Translations under genes and position numbers: made by a program
From: Clusia tigrina
Taxonomy: Eukaryota > Arthropoda > Insecta > Diptera > Clusiidae
Assembly: GCA_920105625.2 (NCBI GenBank)
Contig: OV050033.1
Span: 108,585,700-108,649,699, forward strand
Reading direction: 5' to 3'
Length of the DNA stretch: 64,000 nt
In this document: positions 35,448 to 46,654 of the stretch, one piece after another
How the letters are laid out: each line of letters opens with the position of its first letter
Position numbering within the stretch: the stretch's first letter is position 1
The notes under the pieces: model-generated
What the model was told of the DNA's origin: nothing
Databases searched by the model: none
What the model saw: only the letters and a program-made list of their open reading frames with translations

Positions 35448-37431
35448 TATCGCTCAAAGCTATGCTACCCTTGAGTCCCAAATCAAACACTGATAAAACT
35501 TCAAATGGCCCTAACTTCTATACGGTACGTCCTACACCTATCAAAGTTTGCAACATACTCGTACAAATGCTTGTAACTATTTACTGGAGCGTCATAAAAC
35601 CTTGAAATTTTGTAACAATGAAGCACTCGAGCCTCTTGTCAATTTAAGCTATCGCTCAAAGCTATGCTACCCTTGAGTCCCAAATAAAACACTGCCAAAT
35701 CTTCAAATGGCCCTAACTTCTATACGGTACGTCCTACACCTATCAAAGTCTGCAACATACAAATGCTTGTAACTTTTTACTGGAGCGTCATAAAACCTTG
35801 AAATTTTGTAACAATAAAGTACTCGAGCCTCTTGTCAATTTAAGCTATCGCTCAAAGCTATGCTACCCTTGAGTCCCAAATCAAACACTGATAAAACTTC
35901 AAATGGCCCTAATTTCTATACGGTACGTCCTACACCTATCAAAGTTTGCAACATACTCGTACAAATGCTTGTAACTTTTTACTGGAGCGTCATAAAACCT
36001 TGAAATTTTGTAACAATAAAGTACTCGAGCCTCTTGTCAATTTGAGCTATCGCTCAAAGCTATGCTACCCTTGAGTCCCAAATTAAACACTGCCAAAACT
36101 TCAAATGGCCCTAACTTCTATACGGTACGTCCTACACCTATCCAAGTCTGCAACATACAAATGCTTGTAACTTTTTACTGGAGCGTCATAAAACCTTGAA
36201 ATTTTATAACAATAAAGTACTCGAGCCTCTTGTCAGTTTAAGTTATCGCTCAAAGCCATGCTACCGTTGAGTCCTAAATCAAACACTGATAAATCTTCAA
36301 ATGGCCCTAACTTCTATACGGTACGTCCTACACCTATCAAAGTTTGCAACATACAAATGCTTGTAACTTTCTACTGGAGCGTCATAAAACCTTGAAATTT
36401 TGTAACAATAAAGTACTCGAGCCTCTTGTCAATTTAAGCTATCGCTCAAAGCTATGCTACCCTTGAGTCCCAAATCAAACACTGACAAAACTTCAAATGG
36501 CCCTAACTTCTATACGGTACGTCCTACACCTATCAAAGTTTGCAACATACAAACGCTTGTAACTTTTTACTGGAGCGTCATAATACCCTGAAATTTTGTA
36601 ACAATAAAGTACTCGAGCCTCTCGTCAATTTAAGCTATCGCTCAAAGCTATGCTACCCTTGAGTCCCAAATCAAACTCTGATAAAACTTCAAATGGCCCT
36701 AACTTCTATACGGTATGTCCTACACCTATCAAAGTTTGCAACATAACAATGCTTGTAACTTTTTACTGGAGCGTCATAAAACCTTGAAATTTTGTAACAA
36801 TAAAGTACTCGAGCCTCTTGTCAATTTAAGCTATCGCTCAAAGCTATGCTACCCTTGAGTCCCAAATCAAACACTGATAAAACTTCAAATGGCCCTAACT
36901 TCTATACGGTACGTCCTACACCTATCAAAGTTTGCAACATACTCGTACAAATGCTTGTAACTATTTACTGGAGCGTCATAAGACCTTGAAATTTTGTAAC
37001 AATGAAGCACTCGAGCCTCTTGTCTATTTAAGCTATCGCTCAAAGCTATGCTACCCTTGAGTCCCAAATAAAATACTGCCAAATCTTCAAATGGCCCTAA
37101 CTTCTATACGGTACGTCCTACACCTATCAAAGTTTGCAACATACAAATGCTTGTAACTTTTTACTGGAGCGTCATAAAACATTGAAATTTTGTAACAATA
37201 AAGTACTCGAGCCTCTTGTCAATTTAAGCTATCGCTCAAAGCTATGCTACCCTTGAGTCCCAAATCAAACACTGATAAAACTTCAAATGGCCCTAGCTTC
37301 TATACGGTACGTCCTACACCTATCAAAGTTTGCAACATACTATTACAAATGCTTGTAACTTTTTACTGGAGCGTCATAAAACCTTGAAATTTTGTAAAAA
37401 TAAAGTACTCGAGCCTCTTGTCAATTTAAGC

Positions 37432-37621
37432 TATCGCTCAAAGCTATGCTACCCTTGAGTCCCAAATCAAACACTGATAAAACTTCAAATGGCCCTAACT
37501 TCTATACGGTACGTCCTACACCTATCAAAGTTTGCAACATACTCGTACAAATGCTTGTAACTATTTACTGGAGCGTCATAAAACCTTGAAATTTTGTAAC
37601 AATGAAGCACTCAATTTGAGC
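37432..37621 (+). repeat. Deleted j monomer, 190 bp
   Basis: The end reads GAAGCACTCAATTTGAGC. Twelve bases, including the CTCGAG site, are missing between GCACT and CAATTTG. Type d follows directly, so h, i, a, b and c are skipped at this point. Confidence 0.88.
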
Positions 37622-38809
37622 TATCGCTCAAAGCTATGCTACCCTTGAGTCCCAAATTAAACACTGCCAAAACTTCAAATGGCCCTAACTTCTATACGGT
37701 ACGTCCTACACCTATCCAAGTCTGCAACATACAAATGCTTGTAACTTTTTACTGGAGCGTCATAAAACCTTGAAATTTTATAACAATAAAGTACTCGAGC
37801 CTCTTGTCAGTTTAAGTTATCGCTCAAAGCCATGCTACCGTTGAGTCCTAAATCAAACACTGATAAATCTTCAAATGGCCCTAACTTCTATACGGTACGT
37901 CCTACACCTATCAAAGTTTGCAACATACAAATGCTTGTAACTTTTTACTGGAGCGTCATAAAACCTTGAAATTTTGTAACAATAAAGTACTCGAGCCTCT
38001 TGTCAATTTAAGCTATCGCTCAAAGCTATGCTACCCTTGAGTCCCAAATTAAACACTGACAAAACTTCAAATGGCCCTAACTTCTATACGGTACGTCCTA
38101 CACCTATCAAAGTTTGCAACATACAAACGCTTGTAACTTTTTACTGGAGCGTCATAATACCCTGAAATTTTGTAACAATAAAGTACTCGAGCCTCTCGTC
38201 AATTTAAGCTATCGCTCAAAGCTATGCTACCCTTGAGTCCCAAATCAAACTCTGATAAAACTTCAAATGGCCCTAACTTCTATACGGTATGTCCTACACC
38301 TATCAAAGTTTGCAACATACAAATGCTTGTAACTTTTTACTGGAGCGTCATAAAACCTTGAAATTTTGTAACAATAAAGTACTCGAGCCTCTTGTCAATT
38401 TAAGCTATCGCTCAAAGCTATGATACCCTTGAGTCCCAAATCAAACACTGATAAAACTTCAAATGGCCCTAACTTCTATACGGTACGTCCTACACCTATC
38501 AAAGTTTGCAACATACTCGTACAAATGCTTGTAACTATTTACTGGAGCGTCATAAAACCTTGAAATTTTGTAATAATGAAGCACTCGAGCCTCTTGTCAA
38601 TTTAAGCTATCGCTCAAAGCTATGCTACCCTTGAGTCCCAAATCAAACACTGATAAAACTTCAAATGGCCCTAGCTTCTATACGGTACGTCCTACACCTA
38701 TCAAAGTTTGCAACATACTCGTACAAATGCTTGTAACTTTTTACTGGAGCGTCATAAAACCTTGAAATTTTGTAACAATAAAGTACTCGAGCCTCTTGTC
38801 AATTTAAGC

Positions 38810-39113
38810 TATCGCTCAAAGCTATGCTACCCTTGAGTCCCAAATCAAACACTGATAAAACTTCAAATGCCCCTAACTTCTATACGGTACGTCCTACACC
38901 TATCAAAGTTTGCAACATACTCGTACAAGCTATGCTACCCTTGAGTCCCAAATCAAACACTGCCAAAACTTCAAATGGCCCTAACTTCTATACGGTACGG
39001 CCTACACCTATCAAAGTCTGCAACATACAAATGCTTGTAACTTTTTACTGGAGCGTCATAAAACCTTGAAATTTTGTAACAATAAAGTACTCGAGCCTCT
39101 TGTCAATTTAAGC
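38810..39113 (+). repeat. Fused dimer, 304 bp (94-bp junction deletion)
   Basis: Inside a j-type monomer the sequence passes from ACTCGTACAA directly to GCTATGCTACCC of the next monomer, removing 94 bp. Both partners have CAA at the breakpoint, which points to a microhomology join. The second half is b-like (GTACGGCC, GTCTGC). The join happens to keep frame, giving an 81-codon open frame at 38824-39069 made of one and a half repeats. Confidence 0.93.
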
Positions 39114-39511
39114 TATCGCTCAAAGCTATGCTACCCTTGAGTCCCGAATCAAACTCTGATAAAACTTCAAATGGCCCTAACTTCTATACGGTACGTCCTA
39201 CACCTATCAAAGTTTGCAACATACAAATGCTTGTAACTTTTTACTGGAGCGTCATAAAACCTTTAAATTTTGTAACAATAAAGTACTCGAGCCTCTTGTC
39301 AATTTGAACTATCGCTCAAAGCTATGCTACCCTTGAGTTCCAAATCAAACTCTGATAAAACTTCAAATGGCCCTAATTTCTATACGGTACGTCCTACACC
39401 TATCAAAGTTTGCAACATACTCGTACAAATGCTTGTAACTTTTTACTGGAGCGTCATAAAACCTTGAAATTTTGTAACAATAAAGTACTCGAGCCTCTTG
39501 TCAATTTGAGC

Positions 39512-39821
39512 TATCGCTCAAAGCTATGCTACCCTTGAGTCCCAAATCAAACACTGATAAAACTTCAAATGGCCCTAACTTCTATACGGTACGTCCTACA
39601 CCTATCAAAGTTTGCAACATACTCGTACAAGCTATGCTACCCTTGAGTCCCAAATCAAACACTGATAAAACTTCAAATGGCCCTAATTTCTACACGGTAC
39701 GTCCTACACCTATCAAAGTTTGCAACATACTCGTACAAATGCTTGTAACTTTTTACTGGAGCGTCATAAAACCTTGAAATTTTGTAACAATAAAGTACTC
39801 GAGCCTCTTGCCAATTTGAGC
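39512..39821 (+). repeat. Fused dimer, 310 bp
   Basis: Same breakpoint as the 304-bp dimers, but the second half is of type c (CCTAATTTC, CTCGTA), adding 6 bp. It carries TCTACACGG and TTGCCAATTT as private changes. Its duplicate is at 42610. Confidence 0.92.
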
Positions 39822-41009
39822 TATCGCTCAAAGCTATGCTACCCTCGAGTCCCAAATTAAACACTGCCAAAACTTCAAATGGCCCTAACTCTTATGCGGT
39901 ATGTCCTACACCTATCCAAGTCTGCAACATACAAATGCTTGTAACTTTTTACTGGAGCGTCATAAAACCTTGAAATTTTATAACAATAAAGTACTCGAGC
40001 CTCTTGTCAATTTAAGTTATCGCTCAAAGCCATGCTACCGTTGAGTCCTAAATCAAACACTGATAAATCTTCAAATGGCCCTAACTTCTATACGGTACGT
40101 CCTACACCTATCAAAGTTTGCAACATACAAATGCTTGTAACTTTTTACTGGAGCGTCATAAAACCTTGAAATTTTGTAACAATAAAGTACTCGAGCCTCT
40201 TGTCAATTTAAGCTATCGCTCAAAGCTATGCTACCCTTGCGTCCCAAATCAAACACTGACAAAACTTCAAATGGCCCTAACTTCTATACGGTACGTCCTA
40301 CACCTATCAAAGTTTGCAACATACAAACGCTTGTAACTTTTTACTGGAGCGTCATAATACCCTGAAATTTTGTAACAATAAAGTACTCGAGCCTCTCGTC
40401 AATTTAAGCTATCGCTCAAAGCTATGCTACCCTTGAGTCCCAAATCAAACTCTGATAAAACTTCAAATGGCCCTAACTTCTATACGGTATGTCCTACACC
40501 TATCAAAGTTTGCAACATACAAATGCTTGTAACTTTTTACTGGAGCGTCATAAAACCTTGAAATTTTGTAACAATAAAGTACTCGAGCCTCTTGTCAATT
40601 TAAGCTATCGCTTAAAGCTATGATACCCTTGAGTCCCAAATCAAACACTGATAAAACTTCAAATGGCCCTAACTTCTATACGGTACGTCCTACACCTATC
40701 AAAGTTTGCAACATACTCGTACAAATGCTTGTAACTATTTACTGGAGCGTCATAAAACCTTGAAATTTTGTAACAATGAAGCACTCGAGCCTCTTGTCAA
40801 TTTAAGCTATCGCTCAAAGCTATGGTACCCTTGAGTCCCAAATCAAACACTGATAAAACTTCAAATGGCCCTAGCTTCTATACGGTACGTCCTACACCTA
40901 TCAAAGTTTGCAACATACTCGTACAAAAGCTTGTAACTTTTTACTGGAGCGTCATAAAACCTTGAAATTTTGTAACAATAAAATACTCGAGCCTCTTGTC
41001 AATTTAAGC

Positions 41010-41313
41010 TATCGCTCAAAGCTATGCTACCCTTGAGTCCCAAATCAAACACTGATAAAACTTCAAATGGCCCTAACTTCTATACGGTACGTCCTACACC
41101 TATCAAAGTTTGCAACATACTCGTACAAGCTATGCTACCCTTGAGTCCCAAATCAATCACTGCCAAAACTTCAAATGGCCCTAACTTCTATACGGTACGT
41201 CCTACACCTATCAAAGTCTGCAACATACAAATGCTTGTAACTTTTTACTGGAGCGTCATAAAACCTTGAAAGTTTATAACAATAAAGTACTCGAGCCTCT
41301 TGTCAATTTAAGC
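41010..41313 (+). repeat. Fused dimer, 304 bp
   Basis: Same CGTACAA|GCTATG join. The second half has AAATCAATCACTGCC and ends GAAAGTTTATAAC, a d-like end. It is followed by a GCCATGCTAAAGTTGAG monomer. Confidence 0.92.
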
Positions 41314-41907
41314 TATCGCTCAAAGCCATGCTAAAGTTGAGTCCTAAATCAAACACTGATAAATCTTCAAATGGCCCTAACTTCTATACGGTACGTCCTA
41401 CACCTATCAAAGTTTGTAACATACAAACGCTTGTAACTTTTTACTGGAGCGTCATAAAAACTTGAAATTTTATAACAATAAAGTACTCGAGCCTCTTGTC
41501 AATTTAAGTTATCGCTCAAAGCCATGCTACCGTTGAGTCCTAAATCAAACACTGATAAATCTTCAAATGGCCCTAACTTCTATACGGTACGTCCTACACC
41601 TATCAAAGTTTGCAACATACAAATGCTTGTAACTTTTTACTGGAGCGTCATAAAACCTTGAAATTTTGTAACAATAAAGTACTCGAGCCTCTTGTCAATT
41701 TAAGCTATCGCTCAAAGCTATGCTACCCTTGAGTCCCAAATCAAACACTGATAAAACTTCAAATGGCCCTGGCTTCTATACGGTACGTCCTACACCTATC
41801 AAAGTTTTCAACATACTCGTACAAATGCTTGTAACTTTTTACTGGAGCGTCATAAAACCTTGAAATTTTGTAACAATAAAGTACTCGAGCCTCTTGTCAA
41901 TTTAAGC

Positions 41908-42211
41908 TATCGCTCAAAGCTATGCTACCCTTGAGTCCCAAATCAAACACTGATAAAACTTCAAATGGCCCTAACTTCTATACGGTACGTCCTACACCTA
42001 TCAAAGTTTGCAACATACTCGTACAAGCTATGCTACCCTTGAGTCCCAAATCAAACACTGCCAAAACTTCAAATGGCCCTAACTTCTATACGGTACGGCC
42101 TACACCTATCAAAGTCTGCAACATACAAATGCTTGGTACTTTTTACTGGAGCGTCATAAAACCTTGAAATTTTGTAACAATAAAGTACTCGAGCCTCTTG
42201 TCAATTTAAGC
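41908..42211 (+). repeat. Fused dimer, 304 bp
   Basis: This is the 3,098-bp-offset copy of the dimer at 38810. The second half is b-like with GTACGGCC, and it has GCTTGGTACTTT instead of GCTTGTAACTTT. Confidence 0.92.
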
Positions 42212-42609
42212 TATCGCTCAAAGCTATGCTACCCTTGAGTCCCGAATCAAACTCTGATAAAACTTCAAATGGCCCTAACTTCTATACGGTACGTCCTACA
42301 CCTATCAAAGTTTGCAACATACAAATGCTTGTAATTTTTTACTGGAGCGTCATAAAACCTTTAAATTTTGTAACAATAAAGTACTCGAGCCTCTTGTCAA
42401 TTTGAGCTATCGCTCAAAGCTATGCTACCCTTGAGTCCCAAATCAAACTCTGATAAAACTTCAAATGGCCCTAATTTCTATACGGTACGTCCTACACCTA
42501 TCAAAGTTTGCAACATACTCGTACAAATGCTTGTAACTTTTTACTGGAGCGTCATAAAACCTTGAAATTTTGTAACAATAAAGTACTCGAGCCTCTTGTC
42601 AATTTGAGC

Positions 42610-42919
42610 TATCGCTCAAAGCTATGCTACCCTTGAGTCCCAAATCAAACACTGATAAAACTTCAAATGGCCCTAACTTCTATACGGTACGTCCTACACC
42701 TATCAAAGTTTGCAACATACTCGTACAAGCTATGCTACCCTTGAGTCCCAAATCAAACACTGATAAAACTTCAAATGGCCCTAATTTCTATACGGTACGT
42801 CCTACACCTATCAAAGTTTGCAACATACTCGTACAAATGCTTGTAACTTTTTACTGGAGCGTCATAAAACCTTGAAATTTTGTAACAATAAAGTACTCGA
42901 GCCTCTTGTCAATTTGAGC
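42610..42919 (+). repeat. Fused dimer, 310 bp
   Basis: This is the 3,098-bp-offset copy of the dimer at 39512, with a c-type second half carrying CTCGTA. Confidence 0.92.
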
Positions 42920-43311
42920 TATCGCTCAAAGCTATGCTACCCTCGAGTCCCAAATTAAACACTGCCAAAACTTCAAATGGCCCTAACTCTTATGCGGTAC
43001 GTCCTACACCTATCCAAGTCTGCAACATACAAATGCTTGTAACTTTTTACTGGAGCGTCATAAAACCTTGAAGTTTTATAACAATAAAGTACTCGAGCCT
43101 CTTGTCAATTTAAGTTATCGCTCAAAGCCATGCTACCGTTGAGTCCTAAATCAAACACTGATAAATCTTCAAATGGCCCTAACTTCTATACGGTACGTCC
43201 TACACCTATCAAAGTTTGCAACATACAAATGCTTGTAACTTTTTACTGGAGCGTCATAAAACCTTGAAATTTTGTAACAATAAAGTACTCGAGCCTCTTG
43301 TCAATTTAAGC

Positions 43312-46300
43312 TATCGCTCAAAGCTATGCTACCCTTGAGTCCCAAATCAAACACTGACAAAACTTCAAATGGCCCTAACTTCTATACGGTACGTCCTACA
43401 CCTATCAAAGTTTGCAACATACAAACGCTTGTAACTTTTTACTGGAGCGTCATAATACCCTGAAATTTTGTAACAATAAAGTACTCGAGCCTCTCGTCAA
43501 TTTAAGCTATCGCTCAAAGCTATGCTACCCTTGAGTCCCAAATCAAACTCTAATAAAACTTCAAATGGCCCTAACTTCTATACGGTATGTCCTACACCTA
43601 TCAAAGTTTGCAACATACAAATGCTTGTAACTTTTTACTGGAGCGTCATAAAACCTTGAAATTTTGTAACAATAAAGTACTCGAGCCTCTTGTCAATTTA
43701 AGCTATCGCTTAAAGCTATGATACCCTTGAGTCCCAAATCAAACACTGATAAAACTTCAAATGGCCCTAACTTCTATACGGTACGTCCTACACCTATCAA
43801 AGTTTGCAACATACTCGTACAAATGCTTGTAACTATTTACTGGAGCGTCATAAAACCTTGAAATTTTGTAACAATGAAGCACTCGAGCCTCTTGTCAATT
43901 TAAGCTATCGCTCAAAGCTATGCTACCCTTGAGTCCCAAATCAAACACTGATAAAACTTCAAATGGCCCTAATTTCTATACGGTACGTCCTACACCTATC
44001 AAAGTTTGCAACATACTCGTACAAATGCTTGTAACTTTTTACTGGAGCGTCATAAAACCTTGAAATTTTGTAACAATAAAATACTCGAGCCTCTTGTCAA
44101 TTTAAGCTATCGCTCAAAGCTATGCTACCCTTGAGTCCCAAATCAAACACTGATAAAACTTCAAATGGCCCTAACTTCTATACGGTACGTCCTACACCTA
44201 TCAAAGTCTGCAACATACAAATGCTTGTAACTTTTTACTGGAGCGTCATAAAACCTTGAAATTTTATAACAATAAAGTACTCGAGCCTCTTGTCAATTTA
44301 AGCTATCGCTCAAAGCCATGCTAAAGTTGAGTCCTAAATCAAACACTGATAAATCTTCAAATGGCCCTAACTTCTATACGGTACGTCCTACACCTATCAA
44401 AGTTTGTAACATACAAACGCTTGTAACTTTTTACTGGAGCGTCATAAAACCCTGAAATTTTGTAACAATAAAGTACTCGAGCCTCTCGTCAATTTAAGCT
44501 ATCGCTCAAAGCTATGCTACCCTTGAGTCCCAAATCAAACTCTGATAAAACTTCAAATGGCCCTAACTTCTATACGGTATGTCCTACACCTATCAAATTT
44601 TGCAACATACAAACGCTTGTAACTTTTTACTGGAGCATCATAAAACCTTGAAATTTTGTAACAATAAAGTACTCGAGCCTCTTGTCAATTTGAGCTATCG
44701 CTCAAAGCTATGCTACCCTTGAGTCCCAAAACAAACACTGACAAAACTTCAAATGGCCCTAACTTTTATACGGTACGTCCTACACCTATCAAAGTTTGAA
44801 ACAAACAAACGCTTGTAACTTTTTACTGGAGCGTCATAAAACCCTGAAATTTTGTAACAATATAGTACTCGAGCCTCTCGTCAATTTAAGCTATCGGTCA
44901 AAGCTATGCTACCATTGAGTCCCAAATCAAACTCTGATAAAACTTCAAATGGCCCTAACTACTATACGGTACGTCCTACACCTATCAAAGTTTGCAACAT
45001 ACTCGTACAAATGCTTGTAACTTTTTACTGGAGCATCATAAAACCTTGAAATTTTGTAACAATAAAGTGCTCGAGCCTCTTGTCAATTTGAGCTATCGCT
45101 CAAAGCTATGCTACCCTTGAGTCCCAAATCAAACACTGCCAAAACTTCAAATGGCCCTAACTTCTATACGGTACTTCCTACACCTATCAAAGTCTGCAAC
45201 ATACAAATGCTTGTAACTTTTTACTGGAGCGTCATAAAACCTTGAAATTGTGTAACAATAAAGTACTCGAGCCTCTTGTCAATTTAAGCTATCGCTCAAA
45301 GCCATGCTACCCTTGAGTCCTAAATCAAACACTGATAAATCTTCAAATGGCCCTAACTAATATACGGTACGTCCTACACCTATCAAAGTTTGCAACATAC
45401 AAATGCTTGTAACTTTTTACTGGAGCGTCATTAAACCTTGAAATTTTGTAACAATAAAGTACTCGAGCCTCTTGTCAATTTAAGCTATCGCTCAAAGTTA
45501 TGCTACCCTTGAGTCCCAAATCAAACACTGACAAAACTTCAAATGGTCCTAACTTCTATACGGTACGTCCTACACCTATCAAAGTTTGCAACATACAAAC
45601 GCTTGTAAGTTTTTACTGGAGCGTCATAAAACCCTGAAATTTTGTAACAATAAAGTACTCGAGCCTCTCGTCAATTTAAGTTATCGCTCAAAGCTATGCT
45701 ACCCTTGAGTCCCAAATCAAACTCTGATAAAACTTCAAATGGCCCTAACTTCTATACGGTAAGTCCTACACCTATCAAAGTTAGCAACATACAAATGCTT
45801 GTAACTTTTTACTGGAGCGTCATAAAACCTTGAAATTTTGTAACAATAAAGTACTCGAGCCTCTTGTCAATTTCAGCTATCGCTCAATGCTATGCTACCC
45901 TTGAGTCCCAAATCAAACACTGACAAATCTTCAAATGGCCCTAACTTTTACACGGTACATCCTACACCTATCAAAGTTTGCAACATACAAATGCTTGTAA
46001 CTTTTTACTGGAGCGTCATATAACCTTGAAATTTTGTAACAATAAAGTACTCGAGCCTCTTGTCAATTTAAGCTATCGCTCAAAGCTATGCTACCCTTGA
46101 GTCCCAAATCAAACACTGATAAACTTCAAATGGCCCCAACTTCTATACGGTACGTCCTACACCTATCAAAGTTTGCAACATACAAATGCTTGTAACTTTT
46201 TACTGGAGCGTCATAAAACCTTGAAATTTTCTAACAATAAAGGAGTCGAGCCTCTTGTCACAATTTAAGCTATCGCTCAAAGCTATGCTACCCTTGAGTC

Positions 46301-46654
46301 CCAAATCAAACACTGATAAATCTTCAAATGGCCCTTTCTTCTATACGGTACGTCCTACACATATCAAAGTTTGCAACATACAAATGCTTGTAACTTTTTA
46401 CTGGAGCGTCATAAAACCTTGAAATTTTGTAACAATAAAGTCTCTTGTCAATTTAAGCTATCGCTCAAAGCTATGCTACCCTTGAGTCCAAAATAAAACA
46501 CTGCCAAATATTCAAATGGCCCTAACTTCTATACGGTACGTCCTACACCTATCAAAGTTTGCAACATACAAATGCTTGTAACTTTTTACTGGAGCGTCAT
46601 AAAACCTTGAAATTTTGTAACAATAAAGTACTCGAGCCTCTTGTCAATTTAAGC
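43312..46654 (+). repeat. 3,343-bp, 17-monomer HOR, copy 1 (domain F)
   Basis: The order is f g h, an i-like c hybrid (AATAAAATACTCG), a j/d hybrid, a GCCATGCTAAAGTTGAG monomer, a g-like with GAGCATCA, then a series of monomers with private marks. These marks are GAAACAAACAAACGC, AACTACTATA, GTACTTCC with GAAATTGTG, AACTAATATA with CATTAAACC, ATGGTCC, GTTAGCAAC, TTTTACACGG, GATAAACTTC with GGAGTCG, CCCTTTCTTC and AAAATAAAACACTGCC. Unit lengths include 197 and 188 bp. The next base starts a copy of the same series. Confidence 0.92.
46271..46458 (+). repeat. Short monomer, 188 bp
   Basis: The end reads AATAAAGTCTCTTGTC, missing 8 bases including the CTCGAG site. It also carries CCCTTTCTTC and ACACATATC. 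The same unit recurs at 49614-49801 in the second 3,343-bp copy. Confidence 0.88.

Larger units (their letters stand above)
33314..38607 (+). repeat. Satellite domain D: rearranged zone without a stable HOR
   Basis: The regular a-j order breaks down. There are two 165-bp deleted monomers, a 206-bp monomer, short a-i alternations with CTATTAC in place of CTCGTAC (34848, 35246, 37230), a/j and a/b hybrids (34450, 35650) and a 190-bp monomer at 37432. Recognisable d-e-f-g runs remain at 36048-36831 and 37622-38405. Confidence 0.87.
38608..44107 (+). repeat. Tandem duplication of a 3,098-bp unit (domain E)
   Basis: The copies are 38608-41705 and 41706 to about 44107. Matches at offset 3,098 are the i monomer, the fused dimer (38810/41908), the GTCCCGAATC monomer (39114/42212), the 310-bp fused dimer (39512/42610), the ACCCTCGAG/CTTATGCGG d monomer (39822/42920) and the GCTTAAAGC h monomer (40606/43704). 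I noted more than a dozen single-base differences, so this duplication is older than the 3,343-bp one that overlaps its end. At 44108 the counterpart of the fused dimer at 41010 is an ordinary 196-bp monomer. Confidence 0.88.

Noticed and set aside
38824..39069. 81-codon open frame, with close copies at 41024, 41922, 58093, 59787 and 62075 and 83-codon versions at 39526 and 42624
   Set aside because: Each is produced by the fused-dimer deletion joining one and a half satellite monomers in frame. It contains the same repeat peptide twice, has no gene-like context and is explained by the repeat structure.
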